Positions 52,765 to 61,055 of a DNA stretch of 64,000 nucleotides are shown here, piece by piece. The notes under the pieces are model-generated. The model was not told the origin of the DNA and ran no database searches. It saw only the letters and a list, made by a program, of their open reading frames with translations. The first letter of the stretch is position 1. Each line of letters opens with the position of its first letter. The DNA comes from Zeus faber (Eukaryota; Chordata; Actinopteri; Zeiformes; Zeidae): contig OY482864.1 in assembly GCA_960531495.1 (NCBI GenBank), forward strand, positions 12,263,385-12,327,384, written 5' to 3'. Made by a program: the position numbers and the translations under genes.

Positions 52765-53290
52765 CTCCACTTCCTACATATTTAAACTGTACATTTTCCA
52801 TTTATAGACAGAAAATGCCAGGAAAACAATTCCCAGCCGCCAATTTGACATTCTGCAACTTGTCCCCCCTTTTCCACTCTTCTCCTCTCCTCTCTCCTCA
52901 TCTCTTCCTCCCCTCTTCTGCTCTCTTCCCCCCCATTCTCCCCTCTTCTCCCGTCTTCTCCTCTCCTCTCTTCTCCTTCTCCTCTCTTCTCCTCTCTTCC
53001 CCCTCTTCTATTTTCTTCTCCTCTCTTCTCCCCCTTCTCCCCTGTTTTGCCCTCTTCTGCTCTCTTCTCCCCTCTTTTCCCCCCTCTTCTCCCCTCTTCT
53101 CCTCCCTCCTCCCCTCTCCTCCTCTCTCCTCCTCGCTTCAGGTTACCGCCACGTCCGCCTCTGCAAGCTGGACGGCTCCAGCCTCTCCCCCGCCTCGCTC
53201 TTTGTCCACGTCAAGGTGACCCCGTGCCAGGGAAGCCCCTCCAAGCCGGGCGCCAAGTCCCCGGCCGGGTCCTTGGCCAAGAAGCCATAG
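30936..53290 (+). CDS. plcd3: 1-phosphatidylinositol 4,5-bisphosphate phosphodiesterase delta-3, 16 coding exons
   Basis: Exons: 30936-31026, 37435-37490, 37720-37831, 42306-42534, 43547-43676, 43869-44094, 44908-45109, 46783-46927, 47712-47864, 49049-49195, 49921-50071, 50688-50804, 51236-51414, 51998-52133, 52542-52691, 53142-53290. Total 2373 nt, 790 aa, close to the human length. All phases match. It cleaves PIP2 into IP3 and diacylglycerol in a calcium-dependent way at the plasma membrane. Domains: PH (31-160), EF hands (160-280), X (about 315-448), acidic X-Y linker (449-497), Y (498-646), C2 (647-790). All introns are GT-AG except intron 4, which is AT-AC and of U12 type. Delta-3 rather than delta-1 or delta-4 is chosen by overall similarity and the acbd4 neighbour. 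The a or b teleost copy cannot be told. Confidence 0.95.
32958..33125 (+). mobile_element. Possible degraded tRNA-derived SINE
   Basis: GATGGCCTAGTGGCTCAGAG resembles a tRNA A box, and GATCTTGACCTTAAACCCC about 40 bases on could be a decayed B box. No flanking duplication or tail is obvious. It is not a functional tRNA. Confidence 0.35.
33290..35310. mobile_element. Older DNA element interrupted by the hAT insertion
   Basis: Sequence on both sides of the hAT copy (33290-33946 and 35139-35310) looks like one element, starting ATGCCGAGTTCAGACGACAC and ending near CCCTGGTTCACACC. Words such as CGATCGTGTCGTGTGGACTG resemble a common fish repeat. Its family and exact ends are uncertain. Confidence 0.4.
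33955..35130. mobile_element. hAT-family DNA transposon with 8-bp target duplication
   Basis: Termini are CAGGGGTCGGGAACC (left) and GGTTCCCGACCCCCG (right), 14 of 15 paired. GTGTAGGG flanks both sides exactly (33947-33954 and 35131-35138), the 8-bp duplication made by hAT elements. Near 34690-34860 a broken plus-strand reading resembles a hAT transposase C-terminal region ([17 protein letters not shown], then stops). The element is 1176 bp and not autonomous. Confidence 0.85.
35717..35750 (+). repeat. (TG)n microsatellite
   Basis: A short TG array in plcd3 intron 1, sense strand. Confidence 0.9.
37435..42534 (+). CDS. plcd3: plcd3 exons 2-4: PH domain
   Basis: Exons 37435-37490, 37720-37831 and 42306-42534 encode residues 31-162. 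Recognisable blocks are [56 protein letters not shown] and [16 protein letters not shown]. The Lys/Arg residues of the first strands fit PIP2 binding by delta-type PH domains. The last exon ends CTCGACCA directly before ATATCCTTT, a U12-type 5' splice site, and His163 is completed by the next exon. Confidence 0.9.
38866..38990 (+). repeat. 14-bp tandem repeat (ACATGCAGGTGCGT)
   Basis: About eight units, the first six nearly identical and the last two diverged, in plcd3 intron 3. Confidence 0.9.
39420..40110 (+). repeat. 11-bp satellite (ATGACCAGCTA) with higher-order structure
   Basis: From about 39620 to 40070 units of ATGACCAGCTA alternate with variants (ATGACCATCTT, ACAACCAGCTT). A block of about 100 bp containing these variants in fixed order recurs three times near 39710, 39800 and 39900. 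The preceding 39420-39560 has degenerate ACCAGTT/ACCAGCATGACC words of the same theme. It ends GCAGCTGGTGGTGCTGTATT. Located in plcd3 intron 3. Confidence 0.88.
40839..41250 (+). repeat. Large compound TG/TACG microsatellite
   Basis: A TG array of about 60 bp followed by some 350 bp of TG interspersed with TACG, TACA, TTTG and TACT. It lies in plcd3 intron 3. Frames through it encode only Cys/Val or His/Thr runs. Confidence 0.93.
42590..43520 (+). repeat. GGTA-based minisatellite within the U12 intron
   Basis: About 0.9 kb of diverged units mixing GGTAGATATGAA, GGTAGGAA, GGTAGGGA and GGTAGGTAAGTA, with larger segments near 42950-43020 and 43140-43210 repeated almost exactly. A transposon end interrupts it at about 43315-43419. 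The complementary strand reads as a spurious Tyr/Leu/Pro/Thr protein. Confidence 0.92.
43315..43419 (+). mobile_element. Terminal fragment of a Tigger/pogo-like DNA transposon
   Basis: The segment carries several short near-repeats around ACATACGAC and ends GTCGAGGTACCACTGTA. That terminus resembles Tigger-type (Tc/mariner) ends reading CAGTGGTACCTCGAC in the other direction. Only about 105 bp remain, with GGTA repeats on both sides. Confidence 0.5.
43547..44094 (+). CDS. plcd3: plcd3 exons 5-6: EF-hand region
   Basis: The first loop is [12 protein letters not shown] and the second [12 protein letters not shown]. Both keep acidic residues at positions 1 and 12 and Gly at position 6, so they could bind calcium. 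Exon 5 opens with C completing His163, then [10 protein letters not shown], matching mammalian DHWIHSYLHRAD and confirming the AT-AC junction. Exon 6 ends TYELNEW. Confidence 0.9.
44908..47864 (+). CDS. plcd3: plcd3 exons 7-9: catalytic X domain
   Basis: Exons 44908-45109, 46783-46927 and 47712-47864 encode residues 282-448. The catalytic residues known from PLC-delta1 are present with a constant offset of 18: His329 and Asn330 in [10 protein letters not shown], Glu359 and Asp361 in [11 protein letters not shown], His374 in [11 protein letters not shown], and Glu408 in ILSLENHC. An active enzyme is expected. Confidence 0.95.
45390..45690 (+). repeat. Interspersed repeat with (CTGT)n/(CTGC)n core
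   Basis: GAGGGAACCTCTGCATGTGT precedes CTGT/CTGC units, and CAACCGTTCATCCGATCTAC with CACTTGGAGGGTGTATCGCT follows. I recognise this as a recurrent fish repeat but cannot name its family. It lies in plcd3 intron 7. Confidence 0.45.
45975..46515 (+). mobile_element. 3' end of a non-LTR retrotransposon (Rex1/CR1-like)
   Basis: The sequence reads CTGATCAAGAAGGCCAGCTC (LIKKASS) and later a frame giving [12 protein letters not shown], typical of the C-terminus of fish LINEs. It ends GTTGTGGGACTAATAAAGG with a TCTTATC tail. A CA-rich microsatellite interrupts it near 46208-46250. Frames are broken; it is an inactive 5'-truncated copy in plcd3 intron 7. Confidence 0.7.
47278..47603. mobile_element. 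hAT-like MITE with AGGGCTGGG termini
   Basis: AGGGCTGGG at 47278 and CCCAGCCCT at 47595 are exact inverted ends of a 326-bp element with ATATCACAATATC-type interior words. No clean 8-bp duplication was found. It lies in plcd3 intron 8. Confidence 0.6.
48714..48768 (+). repeat. (TG)n microsatellite
   Basis: A TG array in plcd3 intron 9, about 280 bases before exon 10. Confidence 0.95.
48950..49018 (+). repeat. (TG)n microsatellite near plcd3 exon 10 acceptor
   Basis: A TG array followed by GCGCGCGCGGTGTGCACG, ending about 25 bases before the exon 10 acceptor at 49049. Confidence 0.95.
49049..49195 (+). CDS. plcd3: plcd3 exon 10: start of acidic/serine-rich X-Y linker
   Basis: Residues 449-497: [18 protein letters not shown], then a Ser-rich tract ([17 protein letters not shown]) and a Gly/Lys-rich end. 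In PLC enzymes this linker blocks the active site until membrane contact. The acceptor lies only 30 bases after a long TG/CG-rich repeat. Confidence 0.9.
49825..49918 (+). repeat. TG repeat running into plcd3 exon 11 acceptor
   Basis: About 90 bp of TG with CG and CT interruptions ends TGTGTGCAG at 49920, directly at the splice acceptor. No polypyrimidine tract separates it from exon 11. Confidence 0.95.
49921..51414 (+). CDS. plcd3: plcd3 exons 11-13: Y domain
   Basis: Exons 49921-50071, 50688-50804 and 51236-51414 encode residues 498-646. Blocks include [60 protein letters not shown] and [10 protein letters not shown]. These complete the TIM-barrel catalytic fold. The acceptors of exons 11 and 12 are preceded by TG repeats rather than a pyrimidine tract. 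Confidence 0.93.
50622..50680 (+). repeat. TG repeat before plcd3 exon 12 acceptor
   Basis: About 59 bp of TG, then CGCGTCCAG, ending at the exon 12 acceptor (50688). Confidence 0.95.
51998..53290 (+). CDS. plcd3: plcd3 exons 14-16: C2 domain and C-terminus
   Basis: Exons 51998-52133, 52542-52691 and 53142-53290 encode residues 647-790. The C2 domain starts [10 protein letters not shown]. Candidate calcium-binding acidic residues lie in [10 protein letters not shown] and [20 protein letters not shown]. The protein ends GSLAKKP before TAG; about 20 residues after the last C2 strand are Pro/Lys/Ser-rich and may be lineage-specific. The donor of exon 15 is the first GT of a 70-bp TG array. Confidence 0.92.
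52692..52762 (+). repeat. TG repeat starting at the plcd3 exon 15 donor
   Basis: The exon 15 donor dinucleotide (52692-52693) is the first unit of a 71-bp TG array, so over 30 GT dinucleotides follow the junction. Confidence 0.95.
52860..53141 (+). repeat. Polypyrimidine tract of about 280 nt
   Basis: An almost pure C/T stretch built from CTCTTCTCC and CCCTCTTCT words, with only occasional single purines, fills the 3' half of plcd3 intron 15 up to the acceptor at 53141. Confidence 0.93.
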
Positions 53291-53441
53291 CTACGAGGGA
53301 GGAGAACTCTCCCCCCCCCCAGGAAAAAAAAACAACAAAAAAAACAAAACGGAACTTAACGTAACGGCTGAGTTTTCTGGGGCAGCTGAGTCTTATTTTT
53401 TTGACTCCCAATGATGGAAAAATAAGGTTCAGCTTCAAAAG

Positions 53442-53484
<43 letters not shown>

Positions 53485-53984
53485 GGCGCTTTCCTTCCAG
53501 ATGCAATTTTCTCGTATCCACGGCGATATGGGATCCGCCAGGAGACACTCAGGGTTCCTTGGCTGCGGCCGATGCGTCCAACTTCTCAAAGGTTCAAAGG
53601 TCACATTCTACTCCTAAAATATTGTCAATCGATGGGATGATTGGTGAAATCACTTCAAGGTTTTCACTTCCCAAAGACTTGACGCGGCCTCCTGCTCGGA
53701 TGCAGATGACGACGCCGGAGGAAATAGTTGATATTTTGTATTTTAACATGACACCAACGTATGGTGCTGAGATCGCTCGCAACGTTTTAAACATTTGTAA
53801 GAATCCGGCGGAACCTTTTAGCCTTTAGCAGTAGAAGCCGTTGAAACAAGTTTATTTATTCGTTTTTATTCTATTTTAATATTTATTGAAATGCCTAGAC
53901 GTTCCTAGGGGTGGAAGGCCACCAAGTCTCGAAATTGGGACGTTCAAAGTTTTGTATTCCAGCTTTTTATAGATGTTCGGTGCG

Positions 53985-54071
53985 CGGCGCGTTGCAAGTA
54001 TGAGGAAGCAGAGCATCCACCTGTTGGCACGGCGCGTTGCAAGTATGAGGAAGCAGAGCATCCACCTGTTG
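53985..54071 (+). repeat. 45-bp tandem duplication
   Basis: The segment starting CGGCGCGTTGCAAGTATGAG at 53985 is repeated at 54030 without mismatch over 42 bases, ending CCACCTGTTG in both copies. Confidence 0.92.
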
Positions 54072-54201
54072 TTATTACAGTGTTATTATTTTTGTTAAAA
54101 GAAATCCGGCTGATGAAGTGGTCAGCACATCGGATTTATAACAGCCGCTTTCTGTACCAAAGCCATACAGTGTCAAAAAAATCCGAACGTCAACTTCCCT
54201 G

Positions 54202-54505
54202 CAGCCGGGGTTCCCAACCTTAGGCCTGCTAATTCCACCCCGGCGATGGTCGGCAGCCATTTTTGGCCCGAATTTATTCTATTTTCATGGTAGAGAGAGC
54301 CATGTTTATGGGGCATACGAGACATGATACTGTAACATATAAGTCATGGATTTTGTGACAGTCTATATTTGAACTGACACTCAGAGGGATCATTTGAACT
54401 GATATTGAACCATCAGGACACAAATGCCTCAAACTGTTCTCGTGACGCTCTTTCGATCTCTGGCGACCACCGCTGGGACCTAGTCCCCCAGGTTGGGAAC
54501 CACTG
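54202..54505. mobile_element. hAT-like MITE (GGTTCCCAACCT termini)
   Basis: CAGCCGGGGTTCCCAACCTT at the left pairs with AGGTTGGGAACCACTG at the right. The interior is non-coding. The flanking 8-mers do not match cleanly. Confidence 0.5.
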
Positions 54506-54821
54506 CCCTAGAGGATGTTCAACCTTTTAAAAATACAGGATGACATTCCTTTTACTTATGATAAGTGACTTAGTGGGCTACACCTATACTTTTCAGTATA
54601 ATGTCCATATACATATACATTTTATATATACGTATATATATATGTATATACAGTATATATATTGTATAATCCTCAAGTGGAGCTGCACAACTCGAACCAA
54701 TCAACTGTGATTTTGGATTTTCTGTGATGGTGGAACAATGTAATTTTTTGCTGTTCCATGTAATTCTGTCGTAACGTAGCGTATCATTAAGACCATAAGT
54801 TGTGGAATTCATCCGTAATTG

Positions 54822-55200
54822 ATGGCGCGCTCCATTTGAACTGGGAAGTCGGAATTTCTGAGTTCCCAGTCGGAAATTTTGACCGAAACGCACCCCGAGG
54901 TCGGATTTCCCACTCGGATAGTCGGAAGACCCCCACCGACCCGGACGTCAAAATCCAAGATGGCTGAAGTGAAAGCCGTAGTATCACGGCTGGGATGTTA
55001 ACAGTGTTTTTTTTGAGTCTATTTGAATCACTCCATTCCCCGCTCCCATCCTGTAGTTGTCTGTATCCCCAAAGAGCAAGCGCAACAACGGAGGCGTCCA
55101 TCTCGGTTTTCCGACTTGTTGCACTGGAACGCGGTCAACTCGGTTGCGCTGTCGTTCCCAGCTCCGACTTCCGACTTTCGGGGTGCACGGAACGCGCCAT
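54822..55200. mobile_element. Inverted-repeat element (ATGGCGCG termini)
   Basis: GATGGCGCGCTCC at 54821 mirrors GGAACGCGCCAT near 55189-55200. Inner arms carry related GGGAAGTCGG and TCGTTCCCAGCTCC words. It resembles a short hAT-type element with no coding capacity. Confidence 0.45.
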
Positions 55201-55411
55201 AATTCTGAAGAAGTCGTTCTTGAGATTGTCGTAGTCTTTTCATTTTGATCTTTCGTACATGAAGTGAGGCCAAACAGCATATCACGCTCAGACAATGTAA
55301 ATACATATAAATATTTCATTTTAAGCACGCATAGGCTGTTTAATTGCAAAATGACAAAATGCACTACGGTTAGATCTGTTGCCTTATTTTGTCTTCAACA
55401 ATATACAAGGT

Positions 55412-55449
<38 letters not shown>

Positions 55450-55462
55450 GTGCGCGCGCGTG
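55412..55462 (+). repeat. (TG)n / (CG) microsatellite
   Basis: A TG array passing into GCGCGCGCGTGCACGCGTGC. Confidence 0.9.
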
Positions 55463-56337
55463 CACGCGTGCGCTTTGCACTCGGTTGTGACAATGAATTT
55501 GTGTGTGTTTGTCTTTTATTTTAATGTTTTTGCTTAAATTGAAAGAACTTATTGGGAAGTTTTTCAATTGCTGTAACTGATAAAAGTATATTCATTTGCT
55601 TGATTCAATTTAGATATGTATTCTCTTAGATCAGACGCTGTAGGTTTCATATTAGAGAAAATGTTTAATAAACAGTAGTAATAGCTCAGTTAATATATCG
55701 GCTTGGAAGACGTCAAATCTAAAATATTACCTTTTTTTTTTTTTTTATGTCTTGTTTGACATTCAGTCATGACAAACCGTCCTTTTACTTCATGTATTAT
55801 TGATAAAATACACCTTGATGTGGATGCGGGTCTTGGTACCGAACCTTACTACTTTCTGGGGATGAAAAGGCAAAAAAAAAAAAACAAAAAAAAACGATTA
55901 AAGTGACAAATTGATACTGTGAGAATTCATGTTCCCTTATTGTTTATTGGAATTGCTTGCAGTGCCATCAAACAAGTCTATTCAGGGAACCGACCGAAGC
56001 CACGACCCGTGAAATATACTATTATTTTCCAAAATGAAGTGATACCGACTGTATTGTCCAGTGTAAAACTTGAAACAGCAGCAGTATTGTCACCACGTGG
56101 CACCACAGCCAGTGATGACTGTCTACTGTACAAACTGAGCTACAGTCACAGTTTATTTATGTTATTTATTCATACCAAATGCTATTTATACGGCTTGATT
56201 TTTGTGTGCATATTGCACCAGCTGTACAGCGAATAATCTGATGTTATGCGTGTGAGCCCAAAATGTACCACCTAACCCTCAAAGAGTGAAGATAATTCTA
56301 ATATGATCCTAAAATGTCCTCATTGGCTCTCTCTTTC

Positions 56338-57747
56338 TTAAAGGAGCCATATGATACTCCTACTCCTACTCCAGCGGGTTAATATACAGTAGGTTCCCTT
56401 AAGTAACCAAAACCTGTCTTTGAAGGTTGTTTTTTTTGCTGAAATCACCACTCAGATGATGCGTTCGAGCCATTATAACATGCCTCAAAACCCCTGGTGT
56501 TCCTTACGCTCCGTTTCAGTGTGTGTGTGTGTCGCTTTAAATGAAAATTGCTGCCGCTCCCCTACGCTCACTCCGGAGTTATTTGCCCCAGTTCTGTGAG
56601 CCCGTTGTATGAAGTACGGAAACATTCACTTATTTCACCTTAGCAGTCCAGCAAAATCAGTTTCTGAACAAACCTGAGGCGAGAAATAAGCCACCCAGTT
56701 GCTGAATCGTCACTCATATTGGACCTACAAGACGTGATTTAAAGTTTGTTCCGACTTTCGTTGCCGCCGCTTCCTTGGCTGTGCTTTAAGCTTGTGGAAA
56801 ATGAAATAAACACATCTACAATAAGAACACTGCTTCATCGGTTCTGTTTGGAGAAACGCCCAGCGGATTGCGCGCGGCCTAGGGAACCAGACCGATCTGC
56901 AGCTCGTGTTTCATTTGCTCTGCGGAGTACGTCCGGCAGGAAGGAGATTTACAGCCGACCTTGCCAGGGTCGGGCCAATCACAACCGTTTATCTCACGTG
57001 GGGCTGGTTTGACACGATGAGCGTTGAAGCACCTTACCGCCATCTTGGTAAGGGTCTGTCCAATGCTCTGATTGGTCGTAGGTCTATCCAGTACTCTTAT
57101 TGGTCGTAGGTCTACCCAATGCTCTGATTGTTCGTAGGTCCAGCCAATGTTCCGATTGGTTGTAGTTTCTATCCAATGCTCTGATTGGTCGTAGGTCTAT
57201 CCAATTGCGTCCAGAGACATTTTGCTCTGCGCCCATTGGTGACAACCCTTAGAAATTGAAAATAAACGGAGAGATTCCAGACTAATTCGCATTAGTGAGC
57301 CGGTCTGGCGGCCAGATGGCGCAGCCTACATTCATCCCACCCCATACATTTTGGGAACACACAGCAGAATAATTGAGCATTACTTCAACTCACATTTCCC
57401 TCGTCTGCAGTCTCTTCATGGACAGTTGGTATCAATTCCTGTTTCTTTTGAGAGATTTGTGCTGGTCTCTGCAGCCAACAGAGCACTTCCCGGGATCAGG
57501 GGGTCTGGCGGCGCCCCAGCCGTGAGTGGAGTTGCTCACACGGGGGCTGGCTCTAATTCTAATGACGCCCCATGTGAGGCAGGAAGGAGAGAAAAATATG
57601 AACTCCGTGTTGAATCGTGTTTTCTGAAACAGACAGCGCAAAACGGACTTATTAGTTGTCCTATTTCACACTTTGCGTGTTCGCAGGCCCAAATGTACGT
57701 GCTCAAGCACTGAAAAGGTGAGTTTTTCCATAATAGGCCCCCTTTAA
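56338..57747. mobile_element. TTAA-bounded non-autonomous transposon (piggyBac-like)
   Basis: The left end is TTAAAGGAGCCATATGAT. The reverse complement of the right end is TTAAAGGGGGCCTATTATG. Both ends carry TTAA, the target site of piggyBac-type elements. The 1.4-kb interior has no transposase frame and includes a 28-bp tandem repeat at 57059-57207. The family is inferred from the ends only. Confidence 0.55.
57059..57207 (+). repeat. 28-bp tandem repeat of paired CCAAT/ATTGG motifs
   Basis: About five units of CCAATGCTCTGATTGGTCGT plus AGGTCTAT. Most units carry CCAAT and its inverted form ATTGG about ten bases apart. Confidence 0.9.
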
Positions 57748-58282
57748 AGAAGTCTCAGAGCATTTAATCATTAAAATGATTATTAAATGGTTCAGTCGCA
57801 AACTGTCCCACCAGTGGAATATCTAATAAACAAAAATGTGTACGAGTACAGACTGACATTGCGTCCTCTTTGTATTATTTCTTCACGTGTTTTATGATTT
57901 ATTAGCACATGTTAAGTTTTCTTTGCATTTTCTATTTGTTTGTAAGTTTCCTGGGTCAAAATAACATTAAAGCTTCATGCTTTAAGCTTTACGTTGCTGT
58001 TGGCCCGAACATCTTTCCGGTTCTGAAGACTGGCTGGACTCAATTACGACAACAATAACATTAAGGAATATTTAAACACTTAATTTCAAATACTTAAAAC
58101 ACCTTTATAAACACATTGTAATGTTCCACTGGGCTGGATTGGCTGATTTTATTCAGATTGTGACGTCACCAGTAGAGCAACACGCTGTTCCACCGCCAGA
58201 GTGCAGTACAGCATCAACTTTTCAGCATTAAATCCCTGCACTATAGTCAGTGTGGATCCGTTCATCCATCCATTGATTCATC

Positions 58283-58524
58283 CATTCATTTTCTTTGCCT
58301 ATTCTGGCTCTTTCCACCCAGATACTAAAAAGATTCAAGATTCAAGATTCAAGAGGTTTATTCGTCACATACATATCAACCTCTTGAATCTTGAATCTTG
58401 AATTTTTTTAGTATCTGGGTGGGAAGAGCCACACACACCGAACACGAGCAATGGAGGGTTCTTCACCAGAATAACAAAACATTTAAAGTTGGGAGGACAC
58501 CAGAATAGGTAAAGAAAATGAATG
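58283..58524. repeat. Long near-perfect inverted repeat (hairpin)
   Basis: Arms 58306-58358 and 58378-58430 pair at 51 of 53 positions around a 19-base loop. An outer pair, 58283-58307 with 58500-58524, matches 24 of 25 but is separated on the right by about 70 unpaired bases. The arms include ATTCAAG units like LINE tails. Confidence 0.93.
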
Positions 58525-59348
58525 CGTGAAGAAGAACACGTTGAAGGCTTTACTACTATTCTAGAACACCGTGTTAATCATGCCTGGTACATAAATAGTT
58601 GCCTTTATACCTCACTTTAAGGTGCAGGAAATGGAATCTCCTAACCCCAGGTAGTTAAAGTATTCCCAGATTAAGCTTTTTTTTTTTTTTTTTTTTTAAT
58701 ATATAACGTCAATGAGAATATCCTGAATGCGTCTCTCGTTTAGAAGCGACGCACCAGATATTCACTGTGGGTGGAAATAATTCAAATCGAATCAGAAACA
58801 GTTCAGAATGTAGATGCATTTAAAACAACCATAGATCTGGTTTTTATGTTGTTTTTTTTCCTCATCATAATAATAACTCGGTTTTTGAGATGCCCTTAGG
58901 CTGTATTTGGCAAAATACCCTGGAGCTAGGCTAGCTGCAGCCGCTATCGATGTACCTTACACTCAGGGATGAAGTTGATATTGTACCTTCTCGCCCGAAT
59001 GGGAGGAAAGAAAAGAAGCAAATTTCCACCCGGAAAAAAACTGCCGAATCCCTTCAGCGCAAGGCTGTGCGGATAGAGTCGGAGCGTTCCGAACCTGTGT
59101 CTAAGTGCTCATAGGCCTCATTCTCCCTCGTCTCTTCCTGTGTTTCTATGGCCGTCGTATTCGAGATGGAAGCTTGGCCCCGATTTCGCCAAAAGTCGCG
59201 GAGGAACCCTCGTCGGAGCCTCGGGCTGAACGGACCCAAAGCCGCAGAGGCACAAAACGTTCAGCAAACCCACGCAGGGTCTTAGGTCGAGCCTTTCAAA
59301 GTCACCCGGCGCTCCCTGCCAGCGGCCGGAATTATTCTAATCCTCCAT

Positions 59349-59391
59349 TAACACACACACACACACACATATACACGCACACGTACACACA

Positions 59392-59440
<49 letters not shown>
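59349..59440 (+). repeat. (CA)n microsatellite
   Basis: A CA array with a few CG and TA interruptions. Confidence 0.93.
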
Positions 59441-59442
<2 letters not shown>

Positions 59443-59506
59443 GTGCTGATGTCCAGTGCTCTGCTACAAGTCGAGTTATGCAATGGGATTTAAGTCTGAC
59501 CTGTTA

Positions 59507-59537
<31 letters not shown>

Positions 59538-59685
59538 GCTCTTTTTTCCGCTGTGTTTTTTCTTTGCCTTTGGTTCTGTCTCTGCTCTCCTGTTGTGATC
59601 GATCTCTTGTTTGTACCTCTTTGCAAAATATATGCATATATAAATGAATAACCTAATAGCAATGAGTTCATATTACTTGTCCATT

Positions 59686-59700
59686 GAATATATATATATA

Positions 59701-59764
<64 letters not shown>

Positions 59765-59768
59765 TGGT

Positions 59769-59812
<44 letters not shown>
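59686..59812 (+). repeat. (TA)n then (TG)n compound microsatellite
   Basis: A TA array to about 59760, then TG to 59812, directly beside the left end of a Tc1-like remnant. Confidence 0.93.
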
Positions 59813-59814
<2 letters not shown>

Positions 59815-59820
59815 TATATA

Positions 59821-60440
59821 CACACACACCGATGAGCCACAACATTAAAACCACCACTAATATTGTGTAGTTTTCCCTCGTGCTGCCAAAACAGTTCTGA
59901 CCCGAGGAGGCATGGACTCCACAAGACCTCTGAAGGTGTCCTGTGGTATCTGGCACCAAGACGTTAGCAGCAGATCCTTTAAGTCCTGGAGTCCTGGATG
60001 ATTGATCAGACCGGGCCACCTTCTTCCATTGCTCCATGGTCCAGTTCTGACGCTCACGTGCCAGGCACCTTTGGTGGTGGACAGGGGTCACCATGGACAC
60101 TCTGACCGGTCTGCAGCTACACAGCCCCATACACAGCAAGCTGTGAAGCACTGTGTGTTCTGAAACCTTTCTATCAGGGCAGCATGAACTTTTTCATAAC
60201 TTTGTGCTACAGTAGCTCTTCTGTGGGATCGGACCAGACAGGCCAGACTTCACTCCCCACGTGCATCAATGAGCCTTGGGCGCCCATGACCCTGTTGCTG
60301 GTTCACCGTTTGTCCTTCCTTGGACCGGTTTTGGTAGCTACTAACCACTGCATACCGGGAACACCCCACAAGACCTGTCGTTTTGGAGATGCTCCGACCC
60401 AGTCGTCTAGTCGTCACAATTTCGCCTGACTGTTTACTTG
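59821..60440 (-). mobile_element. Degraded Tc1-like transposon with internal deletion
   Basis: The left end (CACCGATGAGCCACAACATT) is the usual terminus of a common fish Tc1-like element. The minus strand encodes pieces of a Tc1 transposase: a DNA-binding part reading LLCMGLCSCRPVRVSMVTPV, then NWTMEQWKKVA, and a C-terminal part LKDLLLTSWCQIPQDTFRGL. The middle, including most of the DDE core, is deleted near 60000. Stops break what remains, and the right inverted repeat is missing. Confidence 0.85.
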
Positions 60441-61009
60441 TTGCCTAATATCCCATAATGCATTGTGAGGGTGAGACGATGGTAAAGGTTTCTATGCGGT
60501 GTCGTCATGGCAACGTGCTGACAGTCAGATGCAAACGTAGTATGTAGTACATAGTTTGCCGTTATGGATGCAGGGATGGACACACAGTACACACACACAC
60601 ACACATATGATACAGGATGGAGTACAGAGGGGGGATGGATGCCAGACCGAGCATTCTCTACCATGGTGCAATTCAGAGAACGTTTTTTTTATTGTCAAGC
60701 TAATATATCATGTATATCTAAATTCCATAATGACGATTTTTGCGATTCTCAATATTATACCCTTTGCAAAATGGTCGCTCAGGACAGGTGAGCCGCAGAC
60801 ATCTCCAAATCCGGGTCAGAGAGGTTTCCTGGGCCGTAGCGGCGACATGTTATTGATGCGTCGGGGAGACAAACACCAGCTGCAGTACAGACTCATCTGG
60901 CTCGTGGCCATCCATCCCATCCGTTTTCGGCCAATCTGTTAAGACAATGTTTGCATTGGCGATATTTGCCTCCCTGGTGTTTTCTCTGTCCTTGTTGAGT
61001 GTGATACTG

Positions 61010-61055
<46 letters not shown>

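Larger units (their letters stand above)
53291..55680 (+). other. plcd3: plcd3 3'UTR candidate region
   Basis: After the stop comes A-rich sequence, then a (TA)n array near 53450-53482. The first clear AATAAA on the plus strand is at 55667-55672. If used, the 3'UTR would be about 2.4 kb and include two transposon-like segments, so a shorter end with a variant signal is possible. Confidence 0.35.

Noticed and set aside
58950..59330. Possible exon in GC-richer intergenic segment
   Set aside because: Short frames on both strands, no splice signals in a consistent frame, and no recognised similarity.
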